Source: Taeniopygia guttata
Taxonomy: Eukaryota > Chordata > Aves > Passeriformes > Estrildidae
Direction of reading: 5' to 3'
Length of the DNA stretch: 64,000 bases
Assembly: GCF_048771995.1 (NCBI RefSeq)
Contig: NC_133027.1
Coordinates: 11,962,001-12,026,000, forward strand
Part shown: in pieces, positions 1 through 14,647 of the stretch
Layout of the letters: every line of letters starts with the position of its first letter
Numbering within the stretch: position 1 is the first letter of the stretch
Notes under the pieces: generated by a model
Told to the model about the DNA's origin: nothing
What the model saw: the letters and a program-made list of their open reading frames with translations, nothing else
The model's database searches: none
Program-made: the position numbers and the translations under genes

Positions 1-416
1 CCTTCTTACATGTTTCTCATGAAAAGAAAGTAGTTCAGTATAAAGATGTACTGTCTCTGTGTGGAACCTTGCAAAAAGCTGTATTAATTGCTTATTAATT
101 AATTACATTTTTAATCCAGATGGCAGACTTACATGGCAGGTTCTTGTTTGTAACCCTAAACAAACACGGCTGTTTTCTTTTTCTCATTTAAAAAAATTGT
201 AGTTAATAACTGTCAATCTTATGAACATCTCCTGCTATAACACTTCATAAAATTGAAGAGGTTGAGGAGAAACAAGGTGGCATTTGACTTTGGAAATATT
301 TTGTTTTGTACAGTTTTGAGAAAAATAAACTCCAGTGAAGGTAGTTTTTTAAAAGAATTAATTCTGTAAGTGAAGCTAGTGAATATAGAATCTTTTATGG
401 ATTTTTTCTATTTTAG

Positions 417-3400
417 TCCAAGGGAGACCTTTTCAAGTTAAAGAGATGTTTCTGGAGGACATTTTACGAAGCACTGGGTATGCAAACAAAGAGATGGTGA
501 AGTACAAAGAAAAGAAGCAGCAAGGTCAGTGGATTTGTTAATTGTAAGGGTTGGCAGTAAGAATCATTGATTGAACAAACAGTTAACAGGATTATTTTCT
601 GTTAAAATTCCAGAGTCAGGAGATTAAATGAGATGTGATTAGATGACAGCGTCTTTAAGCTCTCAATATTTACATTTTTGAAATAGTTTATGCAATTAAA
701 GAAAAAAAATCACTTGGATTCAGTGGTTGCATTCTTTTTTCATTCAGTTGATAAATGTCATCTTTTTTCTAATTGTTATGCTGTAGAGCTATATATAACT
801 GGGGGCTCTGCCCACATAAGTACTAAAGAAGCATAGGATGCTCTGTACCTTTGGGTGCAAATTAAAGTGCAGCTATTAAAGCAGGCATGATTTTGTACAT
901 CTTGCACTAAATTCCCTTCAGTAACATTTTTCACTGCTTTCTTCAGGCATGGATGTATTTTTTTAAGTGTTAACACTCTTGAGCTAAACATCATTGGGTT
1001 TAAGTTGATTAAGTAGATACTGCTCAGAAGTTTTCTTGGCAACTGAAAGTAATGATCCCAGTGATTATTTAAAGAAAAATTTTTAAAAAATGCAAACCCC
1101 AAAGCTATAACATACAGTCCTAACTGGATATTGATCACAGTGCTCACCTCTGATCACTGGGGTCAGAAAAGTTCAGTTAGGACCCTGGTGTTTTCTAAGG
1201 TTTCTTCCACTTGTGTAGAAAAGTAAGTTGTTACATGCAGGGACTGTATCACTCGTCTTCAGAATTCCATTTGTGGAAAAAGATCTGGTCTGAGATTGTG
1301 TGGAAGGTGATTACTTAAGGAAGATACTTTGAATGCAGTAGTTTGGAATAACGGAGGTTTTGGGGGCTTAAACACCAAAGTGTTGGGTTTTACCTTGTTT
1401 TTATAGCCCTTGTTTGCAGTGGCGCCCTTTGGGTACCCTTAAATATGTCATTTATGTTGGACTGGTAGTAGCATTCTAGACTAAATAAAAGAGGTTGAAT
1501 AGGTAAAACTTGGTAAAACCTGCTGTAACTAACTTTTTTAGTAGAAAACAATGGATAAGAAATATGACTCTAAAACTTTCTTGGGGAATACTTTGCATTC
1601 TAGAAGAGAAACAGAAGAACACTCTTGCTGAGTGGTGTTCAGCTCTAGATAACACTAACAAAGGGACATCTCGGAGACAAAAATCAGTTCCAAGGACAAA
1701 TGAGGAGTACAAATGGTTGGATGATGGTGGTGACACAGTATTTAATCAACTGGTAAGTTTTTTCTTTTGTCGGAAGAGATGTTTATATTTGTGTTGTATT
1801 CTAGCCATTTAAAATCTGTTTTCTACAGTTCTGTTGAGTCTTTCAGGATATTAACGTATTTTAAAGATTACTTGATTAGGATGAACTGCTCTAGCTGAAG
1901 TGTGCTCTTCAGATAGGGTGGTTGCACACAGCTTTTCCTCAGATCAAATGGCTCGACTGCCATTGTGTTCGTACTTGCATATGACAAAATCAATGCATTA
2001 ACTGATACCTGAGCTGGTATGTCTACACTGATATATTTGGGTTTCTGTTGCTGCTGGGAAAAATAACCATTCCAATTCTTTGTGGGTAATGTATAAGAAT
2101 AAAGACAACTCTTGGAAGAGATTAAGCTTTCAATATTGTTTTTTATCTTCAGACTGAAAAAGATGTGAATTGCCTTGAATCGTGGATAGTAAAAGAAATG
2201 GATTCCTGTCTTTCTGACATCTGGTTGCATAAAGATATTGATTTGTTTGCTCAGCTGTTAAATCTTATTTTAACTGAAAATGTCAGTGGTAAGTTTCATG
2301 TGTTATTACATAAAAAAAAGCAACCTCAAATTTACTTAGATTTTTATGGCTACTTTTATCTCCAGTTTCAAATGGTGTTACCTTTGCATTCTGATGCCGA
2401 CTGAAAAAATGATAGGGCTAGCAGAAATAATGGGTTGTTTAGTTAGTTGTTGTTTTGAAGTATTGACAGAAGTGTGTTTCTAAAACAGTGTAGAATTCAT
2501 ATGAACTAACTTCAGAGATAAAGTGAGGAAACAAATTCTCTTTGGGCTGGAATTTGAAAGCAATATTTGTACTATATTTAGATGAAAAAATAACATTTCT
2601 CTTGGTTTTGCTGGATTTTTTTTTTCTTGTACTTCTCAGTTGATTATAGGCACAGTGAAACTGGTGCAACTGCTCTGATGATTTCTTCAGGGAGAGGCTT
2701 TTTGAGTCAAGTAGAACAGTTGATCAGCATGGGAGCAAGTATCCACTGCAAATCATCTAATGGCTGGTAAAAACAGAGAAACCAAAACATAGATTTATGT
2801 GTCAATATAGGAGAGAGAAAGAAAATTGTTTAACATCTAAATTAATTTGCTAACTTATCACACTGCTGTAAGAACTATAGATTTTGACAGCCTCAACAAT
2901 TTCTAACTCCTGATAATCACATTGTTTTCTGTAAATTCTAAATTGAATTCTTAATTACATGGTCTTGATTATGAGCTATAAACTTTGTTTCAGTAGGTCT
3001 TATTTAAGATACTGGTTAGCAGAACAACTGTAATCTACTGAATTGGACCAAAATATTTGGCAATTCCTATTTTCATGGAGTTACCCATATCAGAAGATCT
3101 TTCTGTTATGTTTCTAAATATATTGTAGCATGTAAAAATATTTGTGAATCTGTAGAAACTCAGGTTTTGTGGTCATGGATTATGTCTTCATATAAACAGG
3201 GAAGTACAGTAAATAATTGTTGTATGGAATGATAAGAATTAGGATTCCAGGGGTCTGATATTTGGTACTAACATTTGAAAAAACTTGGGAAGGAATGCAG
3301 TTTAAAGATAAAACAGTGAACTGCATCGTGAGGAGGACAGCTTCTGAAAGACATGAAATAGCCAAATGTTATGCCTGGGGTGTGACCTTTTGAGATGACT

Positions 3401-6400
3401 TCAAGGATACTGCAAACAGGCAGGTCTGATCTCTGCACCTTGTTGTGGACTTTTTAAAGGAATGGCACTTTCTTCCTCCTCACTTCCTTGTGCATGTTTG
3501 CTCCTGTGTAAAACGGACATTCTTTTGTGGTAAAGAACTGTAGTCACCTAAAAGTCAGACAGCTGTTAACACCTATTCATGCACTTTCAAATGGGAAGTT
3601 GCAGATCCAGCAATAACAGTACGGATGTCAGTACAGAAATGGGTACAAAAGTCTGGTGTCAATTGCCTCTCCTGATGCGCTCTTCATATTCATCTTTTGA
3701 AGGGAAAAGTCTAATAAAAATACTTGTGCAACTATTTCAGGATGGCTGTGGACTGGGCTAGGCACTTTGGACAGACGGAGGTTGTTCATCTGTTGGAATC
3801 CTACAGGTCAGTTGTAACTGTTTTGCAGAATCAGTTGTATATGATATACAAACGGTTGTGATGGGAAATTTGAGGTTTCTGTTCTTTTAATCAGAACAGG
3901 TTTTAGCTTTTCATGGTCTAAAATCTGGACTTAATGGCAAGACCTCTTTTTAAGAATAGGAATATTTCAAAAAATAAACAGCAAAAACGTTTGTACTTAG
4001 TATCATATTGTTTATGTTTGCACAACTTGCTAATTCTATACTTTTCACATGCTTACTTTGGAAACAAATCTGTCATGTGTTTTTATTTATCCTTTTTATA
4101 TGCAATAGGCATATTAAAGAAAATTTACAGAAGTAATGTGTACACTAGGCCATTCAAGAATGATTTTCTGATTAACTTACAGTTATCGTACTTGAGGTAG
4201 TGTTTTGTAAAGCTTATCTCTACTATAATTTCTCTTAGTGTAGTTTCTGCTAGTGGGAAATTTTTGGAGAACACGTATCTCTTAAATATTTTTACTTGAA
4301 CAGATAAACGAGAAGTATCTTTATACTTTCCTTTGCTTATGGTTGTGTTTCAATGAAGTTGAAGAAAACTAAAGTTAACACTAATAAATAAAGTGGCATC
4401 CTTCACTGGGTTAACATTGAAATCAGTAAACAGTAATAGTATGGTGATTCCCTTCTGCTACACTTAAACATCAGAATTCAAGACCAATAGTCATATTGGT
4501 CTTGAACTAAGTTTGAGTGGATGGCTCAATGCAAACCCGAAGGGGCAGCCTTGATTCTGGTGTATTTTCTGTTACAGCGCTTCATTCGGATTTGGAAACA
4601 TGGATGAAAGTTCCCTGGTCCAAAAAAGTGCTAGTGACCTTAGTGCAGAGGACAGAGAGCTACTGACAGCTTATCATCACAGTTTTGATGATGAAAAAGT
4701 GGATCTGGATCTGATAATGCACTTACTTCACAGCATCTGTCATAGTTCAGATGCAGGTAGGTAAATACCTAACCAGTGGTTGTGGATTTGGCTTCTGATG
4801 AATCATGCTCTTTTTTCAGCAATCCACAAACGTTAAAACCTTCTGAGTGCTATTCGACATGTATTTGAATTTTCTGTTTAACTTTGCAAACCCACTTCCT
4901 TTTTTAGGAGCAATTTTAATATTTCTTCCTGGGTATGATGAGATAGTGAGCCTGAGAGACCGCATTGTTTTCGATGATAAGAGATTCACTGATAATGCTC
5001 ACAGGTAAAACTTTAGTTGCTGTGGCTTTTCATTGCTCCTTTTAAGGATCCTTAAAATGTTCCTTTTGTCTTGCATTAGATACCAAGTTTTCATGCTTCA
5101 TTCAAGTATGCAGACTTTGTACCAGAAGAAAGTGCTTGAAAGTCCACCTTTTGGCATTCGCAAAATTGCAAGTATTAGAGGACTTTTTCCAATGCCACAA
5201 TGACCTATTTTGCCATTGCTTTTACAGTTATTACAGTTTTGGTGGTTTGGGTTTTTTTCTTTGCAGATTCTTTCTACTAATATTGCAGAAACCAGCATAA
5301 CAGTCAGTGATGTGGTGTTTGTCATTGACTCAGGCAAGGTGAAAGAGGTAGGACTGCCATAAATTTTCCTAGTGTGATTCTAAAACACACAGTGCATAAA
5401 TTTTGGAGAACTTTTTTTTTTTATTATTTATGACTTTACAGTAAAGTAAAAAAAAGTTTTTACTAGCTGAGAGCTAGTGCCTGTCAGGCAACAGTCCTTG
5501 CTGAAAAGTTTCAACATGCATTTGTTTTAAGACAAATACTGTAAGCTATCTGTCTAAAAAACCTTTAAAATCTTGAATTTCAAAAATTGTGGAGCATTAA
5601 GATACTAGAAAGGAGATACCCTCATTAATTCACTCAAAATTGAGAAGGTACCTTTGTGTCAGAAGCTGCTGTATATATTACTATTTCATACTTTTTAGAA
5701 AACTTCTGTTGGTAATCTAAATAACTAGTAACTTGTATTTCATGTACCCTATTGAGTTTTCAGTTTGCATTCCTTTCTTTGTTTTTCTAGAAGTCTTTTG
5801 ATGCACTGAGTCGTGTTACAATGGTAAAAATGGGGTGGATTTCAAAAGCCAGTGCTATCCAGAGAAAAGGCAGGTAATAAATGCCTCATAGTGGTTTCCA
5901 TTTTGCAGATATCCACAGTCCTTTATGTTTAGAATAAAGCACACAACAGAATAGCTGTTTCTGGCCTAGTCCAGTGTTGTGTTGCATAGTGGCCAACACT
6001 CATTCTCTGCAGGTGAGTAGGCGTCAGCATGTATTTCCTTGGAATAATCTCCCAAGTTGTAGAAAAGTGACGCTCAGGCATTTCCCAAAGGTCTGGGTTG
6101 TTTTCCCCCCATTAATTTGTTCTCCTTCCTCTTTCTCCCATGTAGCACCAGCAGTCACAATGTCCAGTGGGGTGTTTTCACATCATGTCTGTCGGCAGAG
6201 GACTGCCTATTTCACTTTCTCCAAGCTATCCATGACTTAACAGGCCATGATTATATTCTTCCCAGCACTGTGGGTGAGGGCTCAGAAGTTTATGTAGCAA
6301 CAAATGCCTGTTTAATCAATCATATTGGCATTAAGCTGCACATATGCACATAGATGTATATGACTGAGAGAATTTGCTGTCTCTCATTCACTCACAAGTT

Positions 6401-9400
6401 ACTTCATCTTTATTCTACCTTTTACTCCAAGCATCACTTCTGTTTAGGGGATGTGAGGGGAAACAATAAAGTTTGCAACTGGTTCCTCACAACAAAGGAT
6501 GATTGAGATTTGAACTGGTCTTAGGTTAGCAAAAAACCCACAGCACTTTACATTAGATAAGCCTTGTTTTTCTTTCCTCCAGATTTCTCAGTGTTGGGTT
6601 AAAATTACAGTAAAAAATTGCCACACTCTCAAAAATACTTCATGATTAGAAAACTCTCACTTTGTGTGTGACTTAACAACACTTTCTTCATAGTACTGCC
6701 TCTTCTTTTCCATTCTGAGTTTCTGTGTCTGTTTGTTGGCTTTTGGTTTTGTTTTTAGAAAGAAATCCTCATTTTCACAACCTTCCATATTTTATTTTCA
6801 AGGGCTGGGCGCTGTCAGCCTGGAGTCTGCTTTCGTCTCTTCAGCAGGCTCCGATTTCAGAATATGTTGGAATTTCAATCTCCAGAACTTCTAAGAATGC
6901 CGCTTCAGGTGCATGTTCAGTTAGAAACTACAACTTTAAAAAATACAATGCCCTCAAACCATACTATTAATTGCAACAAATCATGTGTTTGGCGGCTGCT
7001 TCCAAATCTTGGTAATCTTTTTTTGTTCTGCCTTTTACCTTGCAGGAGATCTGTTTGTACACAAAAATTCTGTCTCCAGTTAATTGTCCAATTGTAGACT
7101 TTCTTATGAAAGCTCCTGATCCTCCGCCTGCTGTAACTGTGAGAAATGCTGTGCATATGCTTAAGGTCAGAAAAGGAGTAGGTTTAGATTGTAATTGTGT
7201 TTGATCCCAAATTTGTGGTGTAGCAGTTTACTGACTTCAGTTTGTACTGAAGCTGTTTTTAATTACTTAAGGATGTTTTGAAGTTTTGTTTATTGTCTGT
7301 TTTCATTTTGTGTGTAGGGATGTGTTTTTCCATGTCAAGGGAAGAGAGTGCTTCAAAGTCTTGTCTCAGTTAATAGTTTGACTTGCTTCTGTAGTGTTTG
7401 GAAACAAGTCTAGTTAATGTCCATTATTCACATCCTTTCTGCTTTCACTGTAAATTGATTTTGTCCACTGTACCCATCCCCCTCTCCTTTATTTGTTTGT
7501 TTGTTTGTTTATGAACAGACCATAGATGCCATGGACCCTTGGGAAGATCTCACTGAGCTTGGTTATCACCTCACTGAATTACCTGTAGAGCCACACCTCG
7601 GTAAAATGGTGTTGTATGCTGTAGTTCTGAAGTGCCTGGATCCTGTTCTGACCATTGCCTGTGCTCTTGCCTGCCAAGACCCTTTTGTGCTGCCCACGCT
7701 GGCCTCCCAAAAGCGTGCAGCCGTGCTGTGCAGGAAGCGTTTTGCTGCCGGAACGTTCAGTGACCACATGGCCCTGCTCAGGGCTTTCCAGGTAGTCTTT
7801 CATTTCAGAGAGTACTAATCACAGCACATTCAAGCAAAATGCAGATGCACCAGTTGGATGTAGAGTGGCAGACTGTGATTAAGTGCTCAGAGAAGACTTT
7901 CTTTTTGCCTAGTGCCTTTCCTGTGTAAGGCATTACTTGGCAGTCTGGCTGGTCCACAGAAGAGGGAACTGTTTTTGTAGTATGTTTTGTTTCAAACATT
8001 ATAAAATTTTGAATGTTCCAACAATGTGCCTCTTTGCATCCTACTACACTGAACTTTGAATCATGATCTTAATGTAATGATCTTTATTTATTGTTTTAAC
8101 TTGACATAATCATCACTGTAGTGAACACATAAAGAGAATCTAATTGTTGAACAGAAAAAATAATCTGGTTTGATACATTAACTTTTAGAGTGGGTTTTGC
8201 ATTCATTTTATTGACATAAATGTAATATTTTAAAAAAATGCAGTTTTTAGTTTAAGCCATTCAAATTAATAGGCAAATGTAAAAACATTTTCAGGCATGG
8301 CAGAAGGCACGCAGTGACGGCTGGGAGAGAGCCTTCTGTGAAAAGAACTTCCTATCCCAAGCCACAATGGAAACCATTGCAGGAATGAGAACACAGGTGC
8401 TTGGCCAGCTTAGAGCCTCAGGTAGAGAAGTTGGAAACAATTTTAACATTGTTTTAAAGTCAAGCATATAGAAATTGTAACAAAAATCGTGTCCACTGGT
8501 GTAATTTTCCTTAATTTGAAATACACCTTCATGCACACATTCATGCAGGGTATGGTGCAGATGAGGAATTGTGGCTGATCTAACTGAAAGCACCCTCATC
8601 TCCACATGCCACTGCATTTCATGTTTTAATGAATTATTCCCATAGGAAATGTCTTTATATTGTACAAAATAGTGGTATTCTGTGTTAGTATGAAACCCCT
8701 TATCAGGAAGGATTTCAGTGTAATGGTTTCTTCTTGGTGCTGTTAAGGTTGGCAGTGGTGAAAAATGCAACAAAGAAGTCATTTATTTCACCTTTAGTTT
8801 CTGACTCCTTTTGAGAACCAAACACAAGCTAACATGGCACTGTTTTGTCTCTTTCATTTGTCAGGTTTTGTGAGAGCCAGAGGAGGAGCTGATATTAGAG
8901 ATGTTAATACTAACTCTGAGAACTGGGCTGTAATTAAAGGTGCCTTAGTGGCCGGGATGTATCCCAATCTTGTGCATGTAGACAGAGACAGCCTGGTGTT
9001 GACGGAATCAAAGGAGACGAAAGTGCGATTTCATCCTACCTCTGTTCTTGGTCAGTCTCAGTATAAAAAGGTAAAGACACTTTGAATTCATAGTTCAAAA
9101 AAAAGGGCACTAAAATCTGTCACGTGTTTTAGAAATGTCTTTTCCTATTTGTCAGTACTTTGAAAGCAGTATAGGCATTTAACACTACAGCTTTAGAAAA
9201 TACCGTTCTACCCAGCTGATAGAATTGGAGTTGATTCATTTTTCCATCATTTCAATTAGTCTTTTCTCTAGATGGAACAAGGCAAAATGACAAAAAAACT
9301 GCCCTGCTATAAAATTGTTTTAAAGATATAATGATCCCTATTCTTAAAAGCAAGTTTTTCTCTGAAACTTTTTTTTAACATTTCTTTTTAAAGCAAAATA

Positions 9401-12400
9401 TTTTGTTTTATCATGGTAGGATAATTTATGAATCTGGTTGAATTCTCTCACGCTTTTTTATGTGCATGTATATTTTTATATGTATATAATTGTATGTGTA
9501 TTTAGTTCTCAAAATACAGAATCATAGAATGGTTTGGGTTGTAAGGGACCTTAAAGCTTATCTCATTCCAACCCCTGCCACGGGCAGGGACACCTTCCAC
9601 TAGTCCAGGTTGCTCAGAGCCCCACCCAGCCTGGCCTTGAGCACTGCCAGGTTGAGGCATCCATAGTGTCTCTGGATAAAATGAGAAATACGTTCAAATT
9701 TACATTAATTACAGGTAGAGGGTATAATAGCCTGGTTTTACCTGCTCTTGCACAGATTGCCCCAGCAAATGGACAAGCTGCAGCCATCCAGGCTCTCCCT
9801 ACAGACTGGCTTATATATGATGAAATGACGAGAGCTCACAAGACAGCAAACATCAGGTGCTGCTCTGTTGTGACACCTGTCACGGTGGCCCTCTTCTGTG
9901 GACCAGCCAGACTGCCAAGTAATGCCTTGCAGGCATCTTCATCCTTTCGAGGTACGCTGGAGTCTGGATTTGGGATGTTTCCGTTGCTATACATCAGCGT
10001 GTGACATGGAAAACTTATTTTTCAGTAATATTTAATACATGTATTGCCTGATTCTGAACATAGCGCTGTTATAATTCCTGCAGCTATTCAGGAAGAGTTT
10101 GTTGGTTCTGTAATAAATCTCTCCATTTTGGGATTCCTTACATATTCAAGTCCATAAATTACACAGTTGTAGGGTCTCAGAAACTGTAGTATAGTTTGTA
10201 AGGAAAGAATACAGCCACAGTGTCTAATGAGAACTGTAGTACTGGTACTGAGAAGTGTAGTATGCATGTTCTTTTTCTACAGACTACTTTATTTGATACA
10301 TTGAACCAGATTATTCAAACAGAATAATTTAGAAACAATCAATATGGCAAACACGTCATGTTGCTTCTAGCTAACACATACATTTTCAAGACATGTTCTA
10401 CTGATAATTTTTAATTTCAGTTAACTGTACTATTAACTGTGAGTAATAGAGAATATATAGAAATTTCCTTCTTTTTTTCTGATTTACATTGAGTCCTCTT
10501 GGAATGGAAGCAAAAATAACTGCTTCTAGTTGTCATAGTTTGAATCAAACTAAAAGTCCAACTTATTTCTAGAGCTTTCCTGTCTTGCTTTTAAACTGTG
10601 AACCTTAGAGTAGTGCTCATGTTGATTGAATTGCACTTAAGAAAAATAAAGAATCCTAATTAATAGCTATATGTATAGATTTTTTGTTTTTCTTACTAGG
10701 TCTTTAGATCTGCTGTTTTACTAGGAAATAGAGGCATGTGTGATTTTGCAAACAGCTTTAGGCAAAAGTTGTATAGTGGCCTGTGGATACTGGTGAAGGT
10801 ACATGAGTTGGGTCACATCATATCAATACAGGTTTTTACACAGTAGGACCTTCAGCCGGTCTGGCTTGATTGCTGCTATCTGGAGCAAAGACTTTGCAGT
10901 GTATTTGCAGAAAAGAAGAGGTAGTTTTACAAATGTTTACATTTAAAGTCAATTTTAGAAGGAAAAACATTGTTGCTGGTAATACCGTAGTATGCGGGTT
11001 TTTGTGTAGAAATAATAGTAGAAAAAATATGGAAATGCTAATGCACCTTTTGTCTTTAATTCAGGGAGAGGGGTATCTAATGATAGCAGCGACAGTGAGA
11101 TGGAGGACAAGACATCTGCTGATCTGGCACTGCTGAAGCTGGATGAAGGGCTCCATCTCAAACTGGACCCTGAAGTAAGTAAGAAATTACTCCTGGGTTT
11201 GCTTCATGTAGAGGAATTGTAAAAAGATGTGAAAAGGTTTTTGTAACATTTGAGTAGCCAAGAATTTTCTCCAAGAATGTCATGGTCTATTTCGGTCTCT
11301 CAAACTAGGTACTCTGTGATTTAACCTTTACTTCACAAGCTCATCAATAATTAAACGGCTTCAATCCCCTTTGGCACAGAGTTGTCTGTCGCCTGAATCC
11401 GTGTATTCAACATCCAAGTTGCAGTGTTTCATCACCTATCACCCGTACCTTTCTATTCTTTTACTTGTCAGCAAAAAGAAAGAGAATAATTAGTCACCTA
11501 ATTCAACATTGAGAGTGCTCATTCCTCTTCCTCCATATTGATGTGGGTGTCCTGTCTCTCACAAAAGGGACCAGGAAAGCCTCAGCAATCCAGATGCTGT
11601 TGGGTCTGTTTCAAAAACTTTCTGGGCAGTATGATGTTTTATATCTGAGCTTGGCAGTTTTGTCCCTTTCCACACGTCAGCAGATTCTGAAGAGACTGGC
11701 AGACAAAAGATAATGGCTGCAAGGGACAGCAAGCTGCAGGTGACAGTGACTGCATAAGGGCCCTTCTGCTCCTTCTGGCCTCCTGTCCTGCCTGCATGGT
11801 GCTCCATCAGGCCATAGCACGAGCTGGGATAGCCAAAATCTGAACAGGAGCTGAGAGAACAGTCACATTGGCATATTGTGTTCTTCTTTCTTTGAGAGGA
11901 TAACCAAAATCGGATCAAAAAAGGAGCACTTGAAGCTGAAGTTGCTGAAAGAAAGTTGCTGTCAGATTTTGGAAGGATAAATTTCAAAATCTCTTTGAAA
12001 TAGAAGTCTTTATGTCATTGAGGAGCTGTGGCTGTGGTAGGAGGCAGTTTATGGGTCATGAAACACACAACTTTACCAACTCTAATAATAATACTCTCTC
12101 TCCTAGACATGTCCAGAAGAGTGATTTTTTTAAATTTATTGTAATGGAAGCATTTCTGGTAGCAGAATTAGACAATAGTCTTCTGAATTTAGTCATCACA
12201 TTTGACCAGGTGTCTATGTAAGAAAAATATCACTTAGAGCTCTTTTCCATCAACTATGACTGAAGAGTGCATGAGTAGAGACTGATTTGAGAGGAAGGGC
12301 ATAAAGCATGAAAGGATTGGGTTTTCTTGAAAGATAAGAAGGAAAAAAAAAGGTCTGTGGAATTACAATACAAAGCTAAGTTTATTACCGAGCTAAATGA

Positions 12401-13487
12401 AATGTTTCCAAAATTACCTTGCACCCAAGGAAAAGAAAGCAAATTAACATCTTAATTTAAATATGGATTATTCCCCTTCCCCAAGACCTTAGTCTTGCCT
12501 TTAATTGTGGGCCCCGTTTATATTAGAATGCCAGGTGCTGCCTGATATGGAAAAGACAGGGTTCTCTTACCTGTGTGATCTACTTTTCATCAGTATTTAA
12601 CAGAATTGGAATTTATTGCAGGCTGCTGGTATGCTGCTGCAACTCAGGCAGAAGTGGCACAGCTTGTTTCTGCGTCGCATGCGAGCTCCTTCTAAGCTGT
12701 GGTCTGAGGTTGATGAAACAACTGTAAGAGCAATTACAGCTGTTCTGAGTGCTGAAGAACAGTCTGCAGGTCTACAGCAGCCTTCAGGAATTGGCCAGAG
12801 ACCAAGGCCTGTGACTTGTGAAGAACTTCCTTTGGCATCTACATGGATGTCAAGCAACAGCAGAAACAGCTCAACAGAAACAGAATTGTCTGACTTCTCT
12901 CATGCTGAAAAGTAAGATGCTGAGGTCTTCTGCTCACTGTAGGTTGCAGTTTATGTATACAAGTATCACTTAAGTTTCTGCTAGTAATAGGAGGTGGAAA
13001 CAGCGGAAGTACAGTTTGAAGGTGTTATACTGTTGTATGCTGCATTGTAGTCCCAAAGAGAAGTATTTCATACCTGGGGCTGCTGTTGGAGAGAGCAGTC
13101 AGGAATATTGTCCATGAATTGTGATGTTTGAGAAGTAGCAGAAGAAGTTTAACAGTAGCATTAAAAAGCAATGAATGGTCAGTATGAGTTTTTAGTTAGG
13201 CTTTAATAGATTTTGTAGTTGCTGTAATACATGTGGTCATGCAGTAGGCTGGCAGGTCGATGTAAATTTTCAGTGACTGCTTGTGAAACTCAAAGTATGT
13301 CCTTTGTAGGGTTTCAGTGAAATCTACTTCTCCTGCACTCCACCAGCCAAAGAAGTACAAAGAAAAAGACATTTTGCTCTCCAGACAATTCTCAGATGAC
13401 AGATCCGCTCAGTCCTCAGTGAAGCCTGCAGACAGCAGTAGCTATTCCAACGCCTGTGCTACTCCTTCTTCTCCAGTGTCGGGAAAG
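417..13487 (+). CDS. YTHDC2: YTHDC2, 3'-5' RNA helicase (partial: internal 19 exons)
   Basis: Exons read by eye: 417-524, 1604-1752, 2153-2288, 2640-2766, 3741-3806, 4578-4756, 4908-5004, 5080-5167, 5267-5347, 5791-5873, 6803-6908, 7046-7165, 7519-7791, 8295-8421, 8865-9070, 9756-9951, 11065-11174, 12622-12911, 13310-13487. All phases join, giving 906 whole codons without a stop. Order: end of the first RecA lobe; ankyrin repeats (2.15-3.8 kb, GATALMISSGRGF and MAVDWARHFGQTEVVHLLES); second RecA lobe with STNIAETSITVSDVV and QRKGRAGRC (4.6-6.9 kb); HA2/ratchet and OB-fold (7.0-9.95 kb); a serine-rich linker. In the known family, YTHDC2 is a DEAH-box RNA helicase that binds m6A through a C-terminal YTH domain, acts with MEIOC and is needed for meiotic entry. 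The N-terminal R3H and DEAH exons would lie left of the window. The YTH exons expected after 13487 were not found. All splice sites are GT-AG except one GC donor. Confidence 0.95.
5168..5266 (+). other. YTHDC2: GC-AG intron in YTHDC2
   Basis: The exon ending RKI at 5167 is followed by GCAAGT instead of GTAAGT. The next exon starts at 5267 after TTGCAG and continues ILSTNIAETS, so the family's conserved helicase motif is preserved only if the GC donor is used. GC-AG is the commonest minor class of U2 intron. The intron is only 99 bases long. Confidence 0.85.
9519..9670 (-). repeat. CR1 LINE 3' fragment
   Basis: Reverse complement of the avian CR1 3' end: it starts with ATCATAGAATGGTTTGGGTTG, then AAGGGACCTTAAAGCTTATCTCATTCCAACCCC, GGGCAGGGACACCTTCCACTAG and CCAGGTTGCTCAGAGCCCC. 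It lies in the YTHDC2 intron 9071-9755. Called from memory of the CR1 consensus. Confidence 0.9.
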
Positions 13488-14268
13488 GTAGAGCTCTCTA
13501 ACATATCACCCTGCTCTTCCAGAGTAATAGAATTTCTTGCTGATATCATTCTGCAGTTAGGTATTTTACTGATAAATTAGGAACCTAACGTAGCTTTTCA
13601 TTTGTAACACTGCATAATACTTCCTTCTGGAACTTAAAAATCTAGACTAAATATCCTTGTTTCACTAGTTTAATACAGCAAAAATAATTTGTAGACTGCT
13701 GAGGTGAAGCTATCCAAAGTAGAAAAAATGAGATTTTAAAAAAACCCCAAACTTGTTCTAATAAACATGTATTAGTTTTTTTCAACTAAATGAGTATATT
13801 ATATACACACTTCTGAAGTTTTTGGATTCTGCCTTTCTCGGCTTCCATAATAGATTTTCAATATCAATACTGATTCTGTCTTATCTGCCTTACTATGACT
13901 GATTTTTGTGATGGTTATTTGAACAAAGTACACATTTTTAATGAGATTACTGTGACAGTTGTCACATATACTTGAATAGTAGATTGCAGTAACACTAAGG
14001 AGATCATTGAGAGAAAACTTCATGGACTCATTGGAGGATGTAGTAATTCCTCTTGAATCTTTCAGCTTTTAAATTAAGACAGCGTAAAAGGAAGAAAACA
14101 TGTTTCCTGAATATAGAAATGCGAGTAGTGTGCTGTAGGCTACACTCTAGGATGCTTAATTTTGGTGTCATCTCAAGGTCTGTCAGACTTTAACCAATTC
14201 TAATTAGTCACTAGACTTTTTAATCCTATTCTGCTCTACTTGTTTCTTGCCCCTCATGGATGAATTAC
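13488..14268. other. Non-coding stretch after the last visible YTHDC2 exon
   Basis: A normal donor (GTAGAG) follows codon GGA-AAG at 13487. No YTH-domain exon, poly(A) context or repeat was recognised before the LTR that starts near 14269. If the donor were skipped, the frame would run 31 codons to a stop at 13578-13580. Confidence 0.5.
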
Positions 14269-14645
14269 TGTGGAAGGGGCTAACAGCAGGCCTGTTAGCT
14301 AAAGGAGCGAAAAGAAGCTGAGAGGCAAGAAGAAGCTGTTAAAGAGCTCTCTCCAAGGCTGCTACCAAGGAGACTGAGAGAAGAGAAGAACTGAAGAAAG
14401 ATAAGGAGAGCACTGCAGACGGACAAAGTATTTTTAGAAAGTTAACTAAAGTCACTGTTACTGTTCACCAGTGGTGTTATGTTGATTTTTTTGTGGCCAA
14501 TAGTTGGGGTAGAAGAAGTATAAACAATTAGAAAGTTTATAAAAGGTCAGCCATGTTCAATAATAAAGAATTGCCATCTGAGACCGCCTGTGGTCTGTGC
14601 TTTGTGTCGCGACCGCCTCGGCATACAGTGTATATACCAGTGACA
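14269..14645 (+). repeat. 5' LTR of a decayed endogenous retrovirus
   Basis: Begins TGTGGAAGGGGC and ends GTGACA, so it has TGT...ACA termini. TATAAAA lies at 14538-14544 and AATAAA at 14562-14567, in the order expected for U3 and R. It is followed two bases later by a TGG-starting candidate primer site and then a gag-like reading frame. The start of the LTR is set by the TG and is uncertain by some bases. Confidence 0.65.
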
Positions 14646-14647
14646 GC

